DNA of 64,000 nt from Tenrec ecaudatus. Its lineage: Eukaryota > Chordata > Mammalia > Afrosoricida > Tenrecidae. The stretch covers positions 17,693,001 through 17,757,000 of the forward strand of contig NC_134546.1 of NCBI RefSeq assembly GCF_050624435.1, written 5' to 3'. Within the stretch, counting starts at the first letter, position 1. Each line of letters starts with the position of its first letter. This document shows positions 13,031 to 48,289 of the stretch, piece after piece. The notes beneath the pieces were generated by a model. The model made no database searches, was not told the origin of the DNA, and was given only the letters and a program-made list of their open reading frames with translations. The position numbers and the translations under genes were made by a program.

Positions 13031-13240
13031 AAAATGCAGAATGATTTCATCGCCTGTGGAAGTTGCTATGTTTTTCAGCCCCGTCTTCTCCCTCCTCCCC
13101 CAACGCCTGGCAGTCACTGATCTCCGTCTGAATAATTTGGTCATCTTATAATGTGATGACACTAGAATCAGACTGCCTCTCACCCTTTGGGATTCTATTT
13201 TTGCACTTAGCGTAACTCCTGTCACGTTGTTGCTGGTGTC

Positions 13241-13345
13241 CAGTGATGGTGGCTGCAGTCATCCCCCGGTCTTCCTGAATCTTCTCCAGTGATGGTGGCT
13301 GCAGCCATCCCCCGGTCTTCCTGAATCTTCTCCAGTGATGGCAGT
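13241..13345. repeat. 46-bp tandem duplication
   Basis: CAGTGATGGTGGCTGCAG starts at 13241 and again at 13287, with a partial third copy (CAGTGATGGCAG) at 13333. The two full units differ at about one base. Confidence 0.95.
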
Positions 13346-14054
13346 TCTAGCTTGCTTCCCCACTCACCTAGTGAGGCCCACTGTCTGCTTCTAAGTTTGG
13401 GTTATTTATTTCGAGTTAAGCTGTTGTAAGCCCTTGCTTGCAGGTTTTCATGTGAACATACATTTCATTTCTCTAGGACAAATCCTTGATCGCCAGACTG
13501 CATGTTAAAAGTATGTTTAATTTTTTAAGAACTTAGTGGCACGTCACAAGAAAGACCCTCCAATCTGCTCCTGAGACCCCAGCGCAATTTTACTCGGACA
13601 CAACTTGGCTTGTGGACAGATTAGATACAACATCTCAACTGAGGCTTTTCTCTGTTTTGTGTAGTAATTGTTGTTGTCCACTTCCTGTTAGTGTTTTGCA
13701 TGGTTTCTGCATAGGAAATACAGGATCCTATAATCCATAGAGACAGTAGCTGGATGGAAAGGGGGCCTGGCAGGAGGTTAGAGGAAATGGGGAGCTACCA
13801 ACAATGTATAGGAGCAGAAGGTGTTCTGAAAGTGACTGCGTAGTTCAATGGCATCTTGTGCGAAGTCTGTGCCAATGAAACGGTTGTGCCAAGCAAACAC
13901 GAGAAACAGCATCCAACCCTGGGTGGTGGAGGAAGCTGGGCACAGAAGGGTCAGAGGTCACAGAGCCAGAATGAGGTCTAAGGATCTCATCCTGGATCAC
14001 ATGCAGAATCCCTTGGCTGGTGGATTAACCCGACCCCTTCCGTGACCCCTGCAG

Positions 14055-14242
14055 ATGCCAAAGGAACCATTCGGGAAATCGTCCTGCCCAAGGGCCTGGA
14101 CCTCGACCGGCCCAAACGGACCCGCACGTCCTTCACGGCCGAGCAGCTGTACCGCCTGGAGATGGAGTTCCAGCGCTGCCAGTATGTGGTGGGCCGCGAG
14201 CGCACGGAGCTCGCCCGCCAGCTCAGCCTCTCGGAGACCCAG
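14055..14242 (+). CDS. VAX2: VAX2 coding exon 2 (homeodomain part 1)
   Basis: Acceptor CCCCTGCAG ends at 14054 and donor GTAATT starts at 14243. The exon begins in phase 1 (last two bases of a GAT codon) and encodes [13 protein letters not shown], then the homeodomain N-terminal arm, helix 1 and helix 2, ending at SLSETQ. GC-rich coding use contrasts with the AT-rich intron before it. Confidence 0.97.
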
Positions 14243-17200
14243 GTAATTAGGCCCTGGCAGCCCAGCTCCCCTTGGGGGAGGGGTTAGACCATGGGTTATC
14301 ATGGGGACACCCTAACTTTTAGGAAAGTTCCAACAGGTTCACAGAGAAAAGACCAGTAGCCACAGACAGCCTAGAACAAACACAATTCCCAAAGGAAGGG
14401 GCTACATGCCCGGTGGGGGGGTTGGGGAAGAGGCGCAGGGAGGGTGGTTTGGGTTGGACAAATGGGTACATTGGTGGTACCGGGCTGCTGACGGCTGGAG
14501 AGGAGCAGAATTATGGGAGAGCGATCACAAGGGGCACCGTGAGGTGGACCAGTAGGCTCTCTGCAGGAGGAAGACAAGCTCAGAGGGCAGCAGAGGGCAG
14601 CAAGCCTGTCTCTCCCTCAGTCTGTCTGTCCTTTTACTGAGCTCATGACGCAGGATGCACGGGCAGAGGGGAGTACAGGCTGGCCCTCAGGTGCCCTCTG
14701 TTTGCCAGGGGCGTGTCCGTGCTGCCTCTCCCTAGACCTTTAGCTCCCAGCACAGGTGCGCGGGCCTCTGGGCCTGTCCCACCCAGTCTCGGTGGGGGTT
14801 TCAGAGACATGGACTCCAAGTCATTGCACCTTTCCACGGGAGAGCGACCACGTCCTTTCTCCCATGCAGCTGCTGGTGGGTTTGAACTGCAAACCTTACA
14901 GTTAGCAGCCGCACACTTAACCCTCAGCACCACCAAGTCTCCTTGAGCCGTAAACAATAGTAATTCCTGCTCAGTGCAGGCTAGGCATGATGTCATCCCC
15001 CTTTAAATGAAGCCTCCCAGTGGTTTAGGTAGTCTTTCTCCCTTTCAGAGATGAGGAAACTGAGTCTAGGGGTTCCGAGAAGGGGTGCCTGGCCTGAGGG
15101 GCTAACCCCTTAAGTGCTAGCCAGGCAAAGAGGCAAGGCAGACTCCATGCAAGGGAAAGACATGCCACCCCTGCAGGCTCAGGGCCCCCAGGGACCTGGT
15201 ACACTGGCATGGTGGAATGATTGAATTCAGCAGGTGACAGACCTAAGTGTTTTCTTCTTTAAGGGGGAAAAAAACGGGAATCTCCCCTTTCACCCTTTCC
15301 TGATAACATCACCTTCACATGTCACGGTTAAGCAAATGCCACTGCCTGGTGCCCTGCCGCATTTCTCTAGAGCTCCGGGTACCCTCACAAACCTCACCTG
15401 AGGCCAGGAACAGACCACAGATGGCCAACTAATTAAGGACAGAACGGGAGTGTAGCTTGACATGTATCGGGCCATTTTTTATTAATTCTTTACAACAGAT
15501 CAGTACCTCCCTCTGTTCAGAGCACTTACTGCCACCAGCCATGGCATAGTGGGTTATTTGTTTGTCCTGCTAGTTGTAGGTCAGCAGTTTGAAACCACCC
15601 ACCCACTGCGTGGGAGCAAGATGAGGTTTTCTACTCCCATACAGAGCTGCAGTCTCAGAAGCCACAGGGGCAGTTCCACCCTGCCCTCTAAGGTCTCTGG
15701 GAGTTGGAGCTGGCACGGTGGCAATGAGGTTGGTGTTTGGGGCCGGGTATTGCGTTTGCTTGTATCTGTCTGTCTCCCCACTACACTGCCCGAGGGTTTT
15801 CTCTGGGTCTCTCTCTGCAAGATCAGTGGCTGGCACCCACAAGGCATTCGGGACACATTTGTTGAATGAATAAATGAATGAACCAATCCATCAATCAATC
15901 TCAAATAAATCCCAGAACTTCCTGGATACTTTTGGTTATCAAAACTCATCCTAATCCTGTCTGAAAGACCAAACTCACGTGTTTTAAGTCTTACCCTCTC
16001 TGACTCACCACTCAGAACAGGACTCACCCCCACCTGGGTGGTGGTTAGGTTTCCAGAACAAGAAACATGTGCTCTCTGTAACGTTTCCCATTGCAACCTC
16101 CAGGGGGCAGTGCGACCAGCGGGAGCCCTGTGCGCCCCAGCACCTTCAACTTCTTCCTCCTGGGTGGGAGTAGGGTGGTGGCCTTAGGAAGGCAGAGATC
16201 TTTTGAAATAGCTAGTGGCCCCCTTCTGGGAAGAGCCTGGGGAGGCACCCAGGCTGGCACTTCTGCAAGGTTTTGCCGAAGGGACAGTGGCCAGGGTTCC
16301 CCTGCCCACAGGTGTGCCTGCTCAGGCCCCCTCCAGTGCTGGCCACCTCCTCCCACTCCCTGAGTGGAGAGGCCACAGGCTTTGGAGAGTCTGACATTCT
16401 CCAAATGCCAGAGGGAAGCAAGGTGGACCGCCTTGGCCTGCAACCCACATTCCTGCAGGCACAGTCAGCTCCAGCAGCCACAGACCTCGAGTCCAGAGGC
16501 AGGGCCAGCCTCTGTGCCCCTGGGGACGTAGGCCCACCAGTCCCACTGGTGGCCCCAGTGGCAGGGCCTGCAGGTGTTGCAGCTGGGGAGAGAGTAGCGG
16601 TCTCACCTCTCTGTGGACACTTGCAGTCCCTACAAGTGGGGTTTTCAGGGCCCTCGCCTGCCTTTTGGGGAGGAAGCACGTCCTCAGGGAGGGGAGGAAG
16701 CTCCCCATCCCCATCAACACTGCACCCCCACAGGGCCGATCAGCAAGGAGTGAGCTCCCGGAGGTCCAAACCTCACTTTTCTCCTGGGGTCCAGGGAGGG
16801 CCCGGAGTGGGTGGCGGGTGGTGCCGGCAGGGCCAGTGCTGCCTCTTCTCATTGGCCGGAGACCGGTCTCTGCTTTGTGCTCCATGGCCCTCTTTAGACA
16901 GCTTTGAGTGCACGCACCTCTTTGTCTCCAGCCTTGAGTGTGTGGCCCTGGGAAGTCCCTTCACCCACCCTCCTGCGACACCTAGTATCCCATCGAGAAG
17001 CTTGGTCTCCTGAGGCAAGAGGGAGGGAGCTGCTGGTACGTTCAGCAGAGGGATGACCAGGTCCCAGCAGGTTAGAGAGGTTCACTCCACAGCTGGGGGT
17101 GGGGTGGGTAAGGGAGCATGAGTGGAGGCAGAGATGGTCCTGTCTGGTCCCACTTTGGCCATGGCCCTACTCATGAAAGGAAGACTTTGCAGGGGCAGCC

Positions 17201-18703
17201 GGTCACACCCTCCAGGAGCCTGTGCCTCACCTTCCAGACAATGTCCCAGCTGCCAGAATCCCCTGCTGAGTGATCCAGAGTCCCCTCCCAGCTCACATCT
17301 GGCCCTCTCCCTGAGTCACCCCTCCATGGCCAGTGGACACAGCCATCAGGCAGGTCCCTCGGTCCCAGAGGGGGCGGGGAGGCTGTCTGGGAGGCCTGGT
17401 GTGGACAGAGTTTGGACAGCAGTGTGTGGCCTGGGGGCCAGAAGAACCCTTGTTCTTTCTTCCTCTCAGCCCTGTGGGTGTTAGGGTTTGGCCCTGCAAC
17501 CGAGACCACCTCTGAACAGGTCAGCGTCTATGAGCCCACCCAGCCCAGCCTGAGTTGAAGGGTCGGGGGTAGGCCTGAGGGTTAGTGCTGTGTGCTCCCT
17601 CAGGTGGGCCTCAGGTGTGGGTGGCCAGGCTGTGCCAATTGCTCAGGTAGCCCAGGTAGGAGACACTGAGGGAGGAGAGGGAAATGGAAGCAAGTGTGCA
17701 GGGCGGGAGGGGTTTCCAGGGCCTTGCTTGTGGGGCTGTAGGGGGAGATCTGAGCTGAGCTTCTGTGTGTGTGGTGTCTCAGCATTTCTGAGACACCTGT
17801 TGGGGGTGAGGTGGGGTGTCTAACAGGCAGGTAGATTCATGGCCTGAGACTCAGTTTAGAAGTCTGGGTCTAAAGCAGGGGGTGGGGGTGGGGTACGGGG
17901 AGCACCACATGCTGGCAGCTGAAGCCATGAACTTTGGTGCTGAGGTGGGCCATCCTCCCTCCACCTGCCAGTCGGGCTCCCATCCCAGGCCAGAGCCAAC
18001 TTAGCAGAGCAGGAGGCCTGCAACTTGAGGTTCCCGGGTCTCTCACCTGACAGGCTGGTTAATGACTTTAGTGCCAATCTCTTGCTCTATTCCCCTCCCT
18101 TGCTCCACCTTGGCCACACACCTTCCTCTCCCGTCTCCCCCTCCACCCCCACTGGGCTTCACCCCTCTTTCCCTCTGCTCTGCTCCCCTTTCCCTGGCTT
18201 CCCTGCCTTCTCCCTCTGTTCTCCCTTGCCTGGGCTCTGGTCCTTCCTCCTGACACCCCTGGCCCACCCTCTGACTCCAGGTGAAGGTCTGGTTCCAGAA
18301 CCGCCGCACCAAGCAGAAGAAAGACCAGAGCAGAGACCTGGAGAAGCGGGCGTCCTCCTCTGCCTCAGAGGCCTTTGCCACCTCCAACATCCTGCAGCTG
18401 CTGGAGCAGGGCCGCCAGCTGCCCGTGCCCAGGGCCCCGGGCCTTCTGGCGCTGATTCCAGGCCTGCCTGCTGCCCACAGGGGCCCCTCCTTGGGTGACC
18501 TCAGGAACTCTTCTCGTCTCAGCCAGCTGGGCACCGCTCCCACGTCGCCCCCTCTGCTGCCCCCTCCACCACCCCTCTGCTTTTCTGTGGCCCCGCTCCT
18601 GGACCTGCCGGCTGGCTATGAACTGGCCTCCTCGGCCTTTGAGCCCTACAGCCAGCTAGAGCGGAAAGGAAGCAGCCCCGGCAGCCGGAAAGTTGACACT
18701 TAA
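14055..18703 (+). CDS. VAX2: VAX2, ventral anterior homeobox 2 (3' part: last two coding exons)
   Basis: Homeodomain transcription factor that in vertebrates sets ventral (dorsoventral) identity in the developing retina and acts in the nucleus. Two coding exons are visible: 14055-14242 (62 full codons after a split Asp codon) and 18281-18703 (140 codons plus TAA). Joined, they give the complete 60-residue homeodomain, from RPKRTRTSF through KVWFQNRR to the KQKK tail. Gln is at homeodomain position 50, and the intron falls between positions 44 and 45, as is common for this class. After the homeodomain come a Ser/Ala-rich linker, a Pro-rich stretch and a tail matching known VAX2 ([19 protein letters not shown]). 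One homeodomain position reads Ser where I recall Asn in human (QLSLSETQ). The first exon, encoding the N-terminal third, is not in the window, so intron 1 exceeds 14 kb. Identity is very secure; VAX1 is excluded by the C-terminal tail. Confidence 0.97.
14795..14948 (-). mobile_element. SINE, partial
   Basis: Reverse orientation in VAX2 intron 2: TGCTGGTGGGTTTGAACTGC followed by TTAGCAGCCGCACACTTAAC. The region nearer the SINE tail is missing. Confidence 0.8.
15000..15110 (+). mobile_element. MIR-like ancient SINE
   Basis: TTTCAGAGATGAGGAAACTG followed by AGTCTAGGGG is the MIR core signature. Confidence 0.6.
15533..15750 (+). mobile_element. SINE
   Basis: GGTCAGCAGTTTGAAACCAC, GATGAGGTTTTCTACTCCC and CCACAGGGGCAGTTCCACC are present in order. 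Confidence 0.85.
15775..15890 (+). mobile_element. L2 3' end
   Basis: TGGCTGGCACCC, then ACACATTTGTTGAATGAATA and AATGAATG are typical of the LINE2 terminus. Confidence 0.65.
18281..18703 (+). CDS. VAX2: VAX2 coding exon 3 (homeodomain recognition helix and C-terminus)
   Basis: A polypyrimidine tract and CTGACTCCAG precede 18281. The exon starts with the recognition helix [14 protein letters not shown] and ends with TAA at 18701-18703. It encodes 140 residues, including a Leu/Pro-rich middle and the conserved [10 protein letters not shown] block. Confidence 0.97.
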   Translation: MKVWFQNRRTKQKKDQSRDLEKRASSSASEAFATSNILQLLEQGRQLPVPRAPGLLALIPGLPAAHRGPSLGDLRNSSRLSQLGTAPTSPPLLPPPPPLCFSVAPLLDLPAGYELASSAFEPYSQLERKGSSPGSRKVDT

Positions 18704-18877
18704 GCCTATCACGTCTATGTGACACTGCATCCCTGGCCCAGCACCACAGGCCTCCTGGGGGCCCCCGGGGACTGTACCCAGCCCGGCTTAGAGGCAGGCT
18801 GGCCACCTCGGGTCCTCTCCCACCCTCCCTCAGAGACTTGACCAGATGGCCTTGGTCCCGCACTTGTGTGTGTGAGT

Positions 18878-18914
<37 letters not shown>

Positions 18915-18940
18915 CTGAAATAAAAGGCAACGTCAATGCC
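18704..18940 (+). promoter_or_regulatory. VAX2: VAX2 3' UTR with poly(A) signal
   Basis: An AATAAA hexamer at 18919-18924 lies about 215 bases after the VAX2 stop. A (TG)n tract sits directly in front of it. The hexamer and position are seen in the sequence; use as the actual cleavage signal is inferred. Confidence 0.7.
18865..18913. repeat. (TG)n microsatellite in VAX2 3' UTR
   Basis: Near-pure TG dinucleotide run with one GA interruption, ending six bases before the AATAAA signal of VAX2. Confidence 0.95.
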
Positions 18941-19582
18941 TAGAAGGGAAACCATCTCCGACAGCAGCAGCACTCCCTGCCAGCTCCTGCCCTGTGCTCC
19001 TCAGGGAGGGGAGGTGCCCACTCCCAGTAGAACCCACCTGGGCGTCCCAAGGCCCGCCATACCTCCCGAAGTCCATGCTGTCTGTGGTTCCGAATGGCCC
19101 TCTGCCAGCTCCTCTTTCCAGAACAAACACTCTCCTCCACGGGAAGGCACAGTGCCGGGCCTGCCAGAGTTGAGGTGCAGGCACACACGCAGGCTGATGG
19201 GAAGGTAGCCCAGAGTCCAGAGAGAGGGAGGGGCCTCATCAAAGGTCAACTCGGGCAAGACCCCAGGCCCATGCTGGGGAGGGTCTGCCACTCAACGCTG
19301 CTGGGTAAACACATTTGGAAAAGAATTCTACTTTTTCCTTTTGGCTCAAGACAGTTTCAACTTCTTTGTTTTAAAAATAATGATAGAGTCACAAACCACA
19401 CCAAACCTCTTGCCAACCAGTCAACGCCAAGAGTGTCCGGGACCAGTCACCTTTCCGGGGGGCAGACGGCCGCCTCATTCTCAGGCAGAGTGGCTGTGGG
19501 GTTTGACCCTCAGACCTAGCCCACAGTGGGACCAGGACTCACAGGAAGTCACCAAATACAGTGCAGGGAAGTGCTGTGGGTA

Positions 19583-19584
<2 letters not shown>

Positions 19585-19618
<34 letters not shown>
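19585..19618. repeat. (GT)n microsatellite
   Basis: Pure GT run between VAX2 and ATP6V1B1. Confidence 0.95.
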
Positions 19619-19621
<3 letters not shown>

Positions 19622-20194
19622 CATGTGGTTCCGTCATTTGACCACACCTGTCTATTCGGCTGACCTTCACCACTAGCAATAGAGCTGTACCCTCACCGCA
19701 GAGCTCCTCTCCCCAGCGGTCCTTTGGAACCACACTGCTCCTCTTTGAAAGAAGGGGGCCGTGCCAGGCACTGGAGGCTGCCCGGCTTCTCAGGCCAGAG
19801 GGTGCAGGTAGATTGTCCCTGGGTGGCCTGGGCGACAGTTGCTGGTTTGAGTGTTTCATTTTGCTAAGTCCCTGCTTTGGTTCCAAGTGGGCTGACCCAA
19901 GCCACTCAAAGTGGGGTGCTGAGACATGGAGAGCTTCACAAAGGGCCCATGCACCCCTGCCCCTGCTCTGGCAGTAGGGGTGGGGGAAGTGCTTAGGAAT
20001 GCCAGGAAGTCCCGAGTCTGACATGAGGTGTTGGGGAGCCCGAAGCCCAGTGGAGTGGAGTGGATCCCAGCATGCCACTCCCCACCTGCCGGTCACCCAC
20101 GGAGCACACATACATTGTCTGCTGTCCCTGAAGAGCAAAGCTTCCCAGGACCCAATGGTCAGGCCCAGGAGGAAGACAGGTCTGAAAGTAGACA

Positions 20195-20310
20195 TTTGTG
20201 TTTGTGGTAAAAATACACACAACAAAAGATTTGCCGATGCAGTGGTTTCTGCACATGTAATTCAGCGATGTTGATGATCACATTCTGGCAGCTCGATTTT
20301 TAAGACACGG
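20195..20310 (-). mobile_element. Ancient L1 3' fragment
   Basis: TTGTGGTAAAAATACACACA and ACATGTAATTCAGCGATG match the reversed tail of old L1 elements. Confidence 0.55.
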
Positions 20311-20507
20311 GTGGACCCCCACCACCACACCTTGCACTCCCAGCCCAAGCAGGGCTGACTGGAAAGCCCCCACCCACCACCCACCCCCATGACAGCTGGT
20401 GGGAGAAACCAGGAGACTGACGTCTGACGGCCGCCCAGGGCTCCAGCCCCACGGGGACACTCTGAAGAAAGGAGCCCTGAACTAGTTGCTCTGCTTTCCA
20501 GTGTACA

Positions 20508-20514
20508 GTCAACA
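20508..20514 (-). promoter_or_regulatory. Forkhead-type motif upstream of ATP6V1B1
   Basis: GTCAACA (TGTTGAC on the minus strand) lies about 110 bases before the start codon. FOXI1 is established as an activator of this gene in intercalated cells and recognises this kind of core. The motif is short and could occur by chance. Confidence 0.35.
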
Positions 20515-20624
20515 CAGGGGAGGGGAGAGGAGGGCAGGGGAGGGGCTGTCCCCAGGCGGGTTCAGTTGGTTCCAGAGTAGTAGCGCTCTCCCAGCAGGCT
20601 CCCCTGGCAGCCAGTCCCTGTGCC

Positions 20625-45396
<24,772 letters not shown>

Positions 45397-45639
45397 TAGC
45401 CCCACACTGCCCCACCGCCCTGCACCCGCTTCCCTGTGAGCGCTTGTTACCCCCTTCTCATCCCCACCCCACCCACCTCTACTCCTAGCCTATGTTTTGA
45501 CCTGCTAGGAGTCTCCCAAGTTTTAATTGTAAACGCTTCCCACCCAACTCAGAAAAACACTGAGGAGAAGAATGCATGATCTTAAGTGAAAGCTGAACTG
45601 ATGGCTAAAGTTGGGTGATAGGTACTTGGGTTTCCTTTT

Positions 45640-46480
45640 TCATGTTTTTACACGGTTTTATTGGCACATAATTTACATATCACACAATTCAACAGTTCAA
45701 TTATATCTAGGAAAATTGTACAATCTTTACCACATCCATTTTAGAATCTCCCCCCTCCATGTTTAAATCACCTTTGAAATGAGTTAAGTAATCACAATCA
45801 GTTCTAGTGCTCCCTGCCCCCTCCTGCCTTTCTTTTTTATTCCTGAAATCCCTTGTCCCTCCCTAACACCCACCCTCTACCCCTGTGTCCCCTGCCAGGC
45901 CTGGTCTCAGTTGTTATCACTATGCATCCACTCCTCCTGTGCTTCACAAACTGAGTATCCCAACAGAAACAATAAAAAACAAAATTGAAAACAAGATGGT
46001 AAGGATAAAACAATGATAATTTGAAGACAAAAATACAAATAATGAGTAAGAAAAAGAAGACACCCTCCCCCCCAATCAACATTCAAAAAGTCAGGGAAGA
46101 AATTTCTGTCATGGCAGAAAGTAAGTAAGACATACGTGCACCCAGAACAAGGGAGGTCAACTGGCCAAGTATGGAGCTTGGTCCAGCAGAATCAAGAGTA
46201 CAGTGGTCTCTGCCTGGTAGTGAGGCTGTTCAAGTCTCGTCTGTGGCTTGAGCGGATCTGCCAGTGGCTCAGTCTGACCAGGTACTCTGCAGATGGGCTT
46301 TGGACTCCCACCGTCCCCCAGAGCCTTCTACAAATTGGGTGTTCATCATTTTAGCCTTGATCCTTTTCCTTTGCCAGATTTGAATTTTGTAATTGTTATC
46401 TTTGGCCAACGATCCTTTTTAAAGTGTGCTAACGGGCACAGAAAGGATTCTTCTCAGGGAGATGCTTATTTGGTTAGGCC
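45640..46480 (-). mobile_element. LINE 3' region
   Basis: It starts (minus-strand 3' end) GGTTTTATTGGCACATAATT, then CACACAATTCAACAG. The remainder resembles the long UTR of the same class. No coding sequence is recognised. Confidence 0.65.
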
Positions 46481-46805
46481 ATATTTCCTTGGTGGAATAT
46501 GAGCTCAGGAACAACCAAGGAAGAAGAGGTGTCTGACTGGAGTCGGAGAGAATGCTGGGGGAGAATCTGCCTTGCTCCAGTCAGGAAAGGAGAAGTTGCT
46601 GTGAGGAGCAGGGGAAGGGGCAAAGGGTGGAGGGATGCAGAAAGCGGAGGAAAAGCCCCAGCTTTGCTGACACAGAGCAACCCCATAGAACCACAGAACT
46701 GCCAGGAGGAGACAACCTCTCATCTTTCTCCCTCGGAGGGATGGCCAGCAGTCGAATGTGTAAACCAACAGGCGCCAGAGTCCAGCTGGCTGGTGTTCCT
46801 TTAAG

Positions 46806-47230
46806 GCGTGCTGGTGGCACCCTGGTTAAAGCACTTGTCTGTTACTCCAGGCTAACACCTGGAAGCCCAGAGGGGTTGTTCTACTCTGTCCTGTGGGGTC
46901 ATTAAGAGTGGGGATTGACTGAGAGAGGGACAGCAGAGAAGGGGGGGAAGGGAGACTCCGGATAGGGCAAGATATGACAAAATAATGAGGTATAAATTAC
47001 CAAGGGCACATGAAGGAGGGGGGAGCCGGGGGGGAGGGGGAAAAAAAAGAGGACCTGATGCAAAGGGCTTAAGTGGAGAGCAAATGCTTTGAGAATGATT
47101 GGGGCAGGGAATGTACGGATGTGCTTTATACAATTGATGTATGTATATGTATGGATTGTGATAAGAGTTGTATGAGCCCCTAATAAAACGTTAAAAAAAG
47201 AGTGGGGATTGAATAGAGGGCAGTGATGTT
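46806..47230 (+). mobile_element. SINE split by a LINE
   Basis: The left piece runs from TGCTGGTGGCACCCTGG to GGGGATTGA at 46918. The right piece restarts with the duplicated AAGAGTGGGGATTGA at 47198 and continues ATAGAGGGCAG. The LINE at 46919-47197 lies between. Confidence 0.82.
46919..47197 (+). mobile_element. 5'-truncated L1-type LINE inside a SINE
   Basis: The 3' UTR ends GAGCCCCTAATAAAACG then an A-run. It is bounded by a perfect 15-bp target duplication AAGAGTGGGGATTGA (46904-46918 and 47198-47212). No coding part is left. Confidence 0.9.
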
Positions 47231-47659
47231 ATTTTTGGTTGTTGATTGTTTTTATTTTCGTCCTCAAAGGAGTAATCGAAGAGGTGAATAAAACTACAGC
47301 ATGCTTCCACTACCAATTTCGTGAGCAAAGATTCAATGCTAATCCAAGCACTAACAATAAATCCACGTGCTAACAATGGTCTAAAGAGTTGTTCTTCTCA
47401 GCTTATCAAATCCACTGCGCTGCTCTCTCTGTGTCCTTGGAAGTAGATACTGTGATCCTCCTTGAAAGGATGCAGAAACTTGGGCACATGTGTGTCCACT
47501 GTCAGCGAACCTCTTTCACTGCAAGTAAAAGCATGAGCATCAAATCTTTCTGGAGGGTACCTGGGAGCAGGTATCAAGAACTAGGGGGCTGGGGGACCAA
47601 TGGCTACTCCGCTTGGCACCTGCTCAACCGCCTGGACCCACCGGGAGTTCGGGGAAGAA

Positions 47660-47770
47660 AGCTAACTAAGGCAGGGTGCACCTTCCTTAAGGATTTCAGT
47701 TCTTGTCCTCTGCCTGTAGGGGCGCTGCGGGTCTGAATCCACTGGATGGCAGCCAGTGTTTTGATCAACA
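47660..47770 (+). mobile_element. Degraded SINE tail
   Basis: GGTCTGAATCCACTGGATGG plus a B-like TTCAGTTCTTG. Weak match. Confidence 0.45.
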
Positions 47771-48289
47771 GCTAACCAATGGTCATGCCCTCTGGCACGC
47801 GATTCTTACTTCCGTCCCAGTAACTCAGGATGGGCCCCTATGGCTGTGTCCCTCCTCCCCCCAGCACATGTCATACCACCGCACACCCATCATGATGTCA
47901 GGGTTATTGTTGCGTCATAGCATGCGCTTAGTATGTGGAATCCTACTGGGAACTAGTTCATCCTATGGCGCGAAACGAAAAGAAGTTCAAAGTGTGTATA
48001 CTCAAATGATCCGGATGTCGGTCCCAATAAACGGACATCTGCGAGTACTGGGCTTGCGCTTGTTCATTTCCTCCCGGATTTTTCTGTTGCCGTCGATGTG
48101 GCTCGCTTCTGTCATCAGAAACAAAGCATCGATGTCTGTTTTGCTCGTTGTGTGGGTGTTGGGGGCTGGGTGTTGGGGGCTGAGTTTCCGAGGCCAGAGG
48201 CCGGCTGGGCACGCTGGATGGGAGGAGCCGACCAGCAGGCCCTGGAGACTGCTGCAGCTGCGGGGAGTGAAGGGGAGGCCTGCAGACCA

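Larger units (their letters stand above)
11870..13545 (-). mobile_element. Ancient L1 (L1M-like) remnant, split
   Basis: The reverse-complement L1 3' region is seen in 11870-12060 (ACCAGGAAATTGGCAC, CCTTCCTCAGATTTTACCC) and again in 13050-13545 (ACTGATCTCCGTCTG, TTTTGCACTTAGCGTAA, CATACATTTCATTTCTC). The younger LINE at 12069-13030 separates them. Subfamily from recall only. Confidence 0.65.
1..14054 (+). other. VAX2: VAX2 intron 1 (3' part)
   Basis: No real coding exon was found before 14055. The first ~1.9 kb shows no recognised element apart from GC-rich unique-looking sequence. From about 2 kb on it is a mosaic of old L1 sequence, SINEs, younger LINE 3' ends, retroposons and CA/GT microsatellites, listed separately. 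10160-11640 and 13546-14040 show nothing I can name. Assignment as intron rests on the missing VAX2 first exon, which must lie upstream. Confidence 0.85.
14243..18280 (+). other. VAX2: VAX2 intron 2
   Basis: A 4.0-kb intron between the two homeodomain exons. It holds a SINE fragment (14795-14948), a MIR-like piece, a full SINE (15533-15750) and an L2 3' end. 16090-18270 is GC-rich and free of recognised repeats. Several long open frames there (for example 16273-17013) have no recognisable protein and are probably composition effects. Confidence 0.85.
18941..20624. other. Intergenic region VAX2-ATP6V1B1
   Basis: About 1.7 kb between the VAX2 poly(A) signal and the ATP6V1B1 start codon. It contains a (GT)n tract at 19585-19618 and a short ancient L1 3' fragment near 20195-20310. 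The last ~300 bases are GC-rich and should include the ATP6V1B1 promoter and 5' UTR. Confidence 0.7.

Noticed and set aside
1-14054. VAX2 first exon within the window
   Set aside because: No frame encodes the Gly/Ser-rich N-terminus ending before DAKGTIRE with a phase-1 donor, so exon 1 is taken to be upstream.
14042-14287. A start codon in VAX2 exon 2 (the frame opens with GTG at 14042)
   Set aside because: The frame enters from a splice acceptor at 14054; residues before DAKGTIRE belong to the upstream exon, not to a local start.
16273-17013. 246-codon plus-strand open frame in VAX2 intron 2
   Set aside because: It lies in GC-rich sequence with overlapping open frames on the other strand, no recognisable domain and low-complexity Pro/Ser/Gly content. 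Best explained by base composition.
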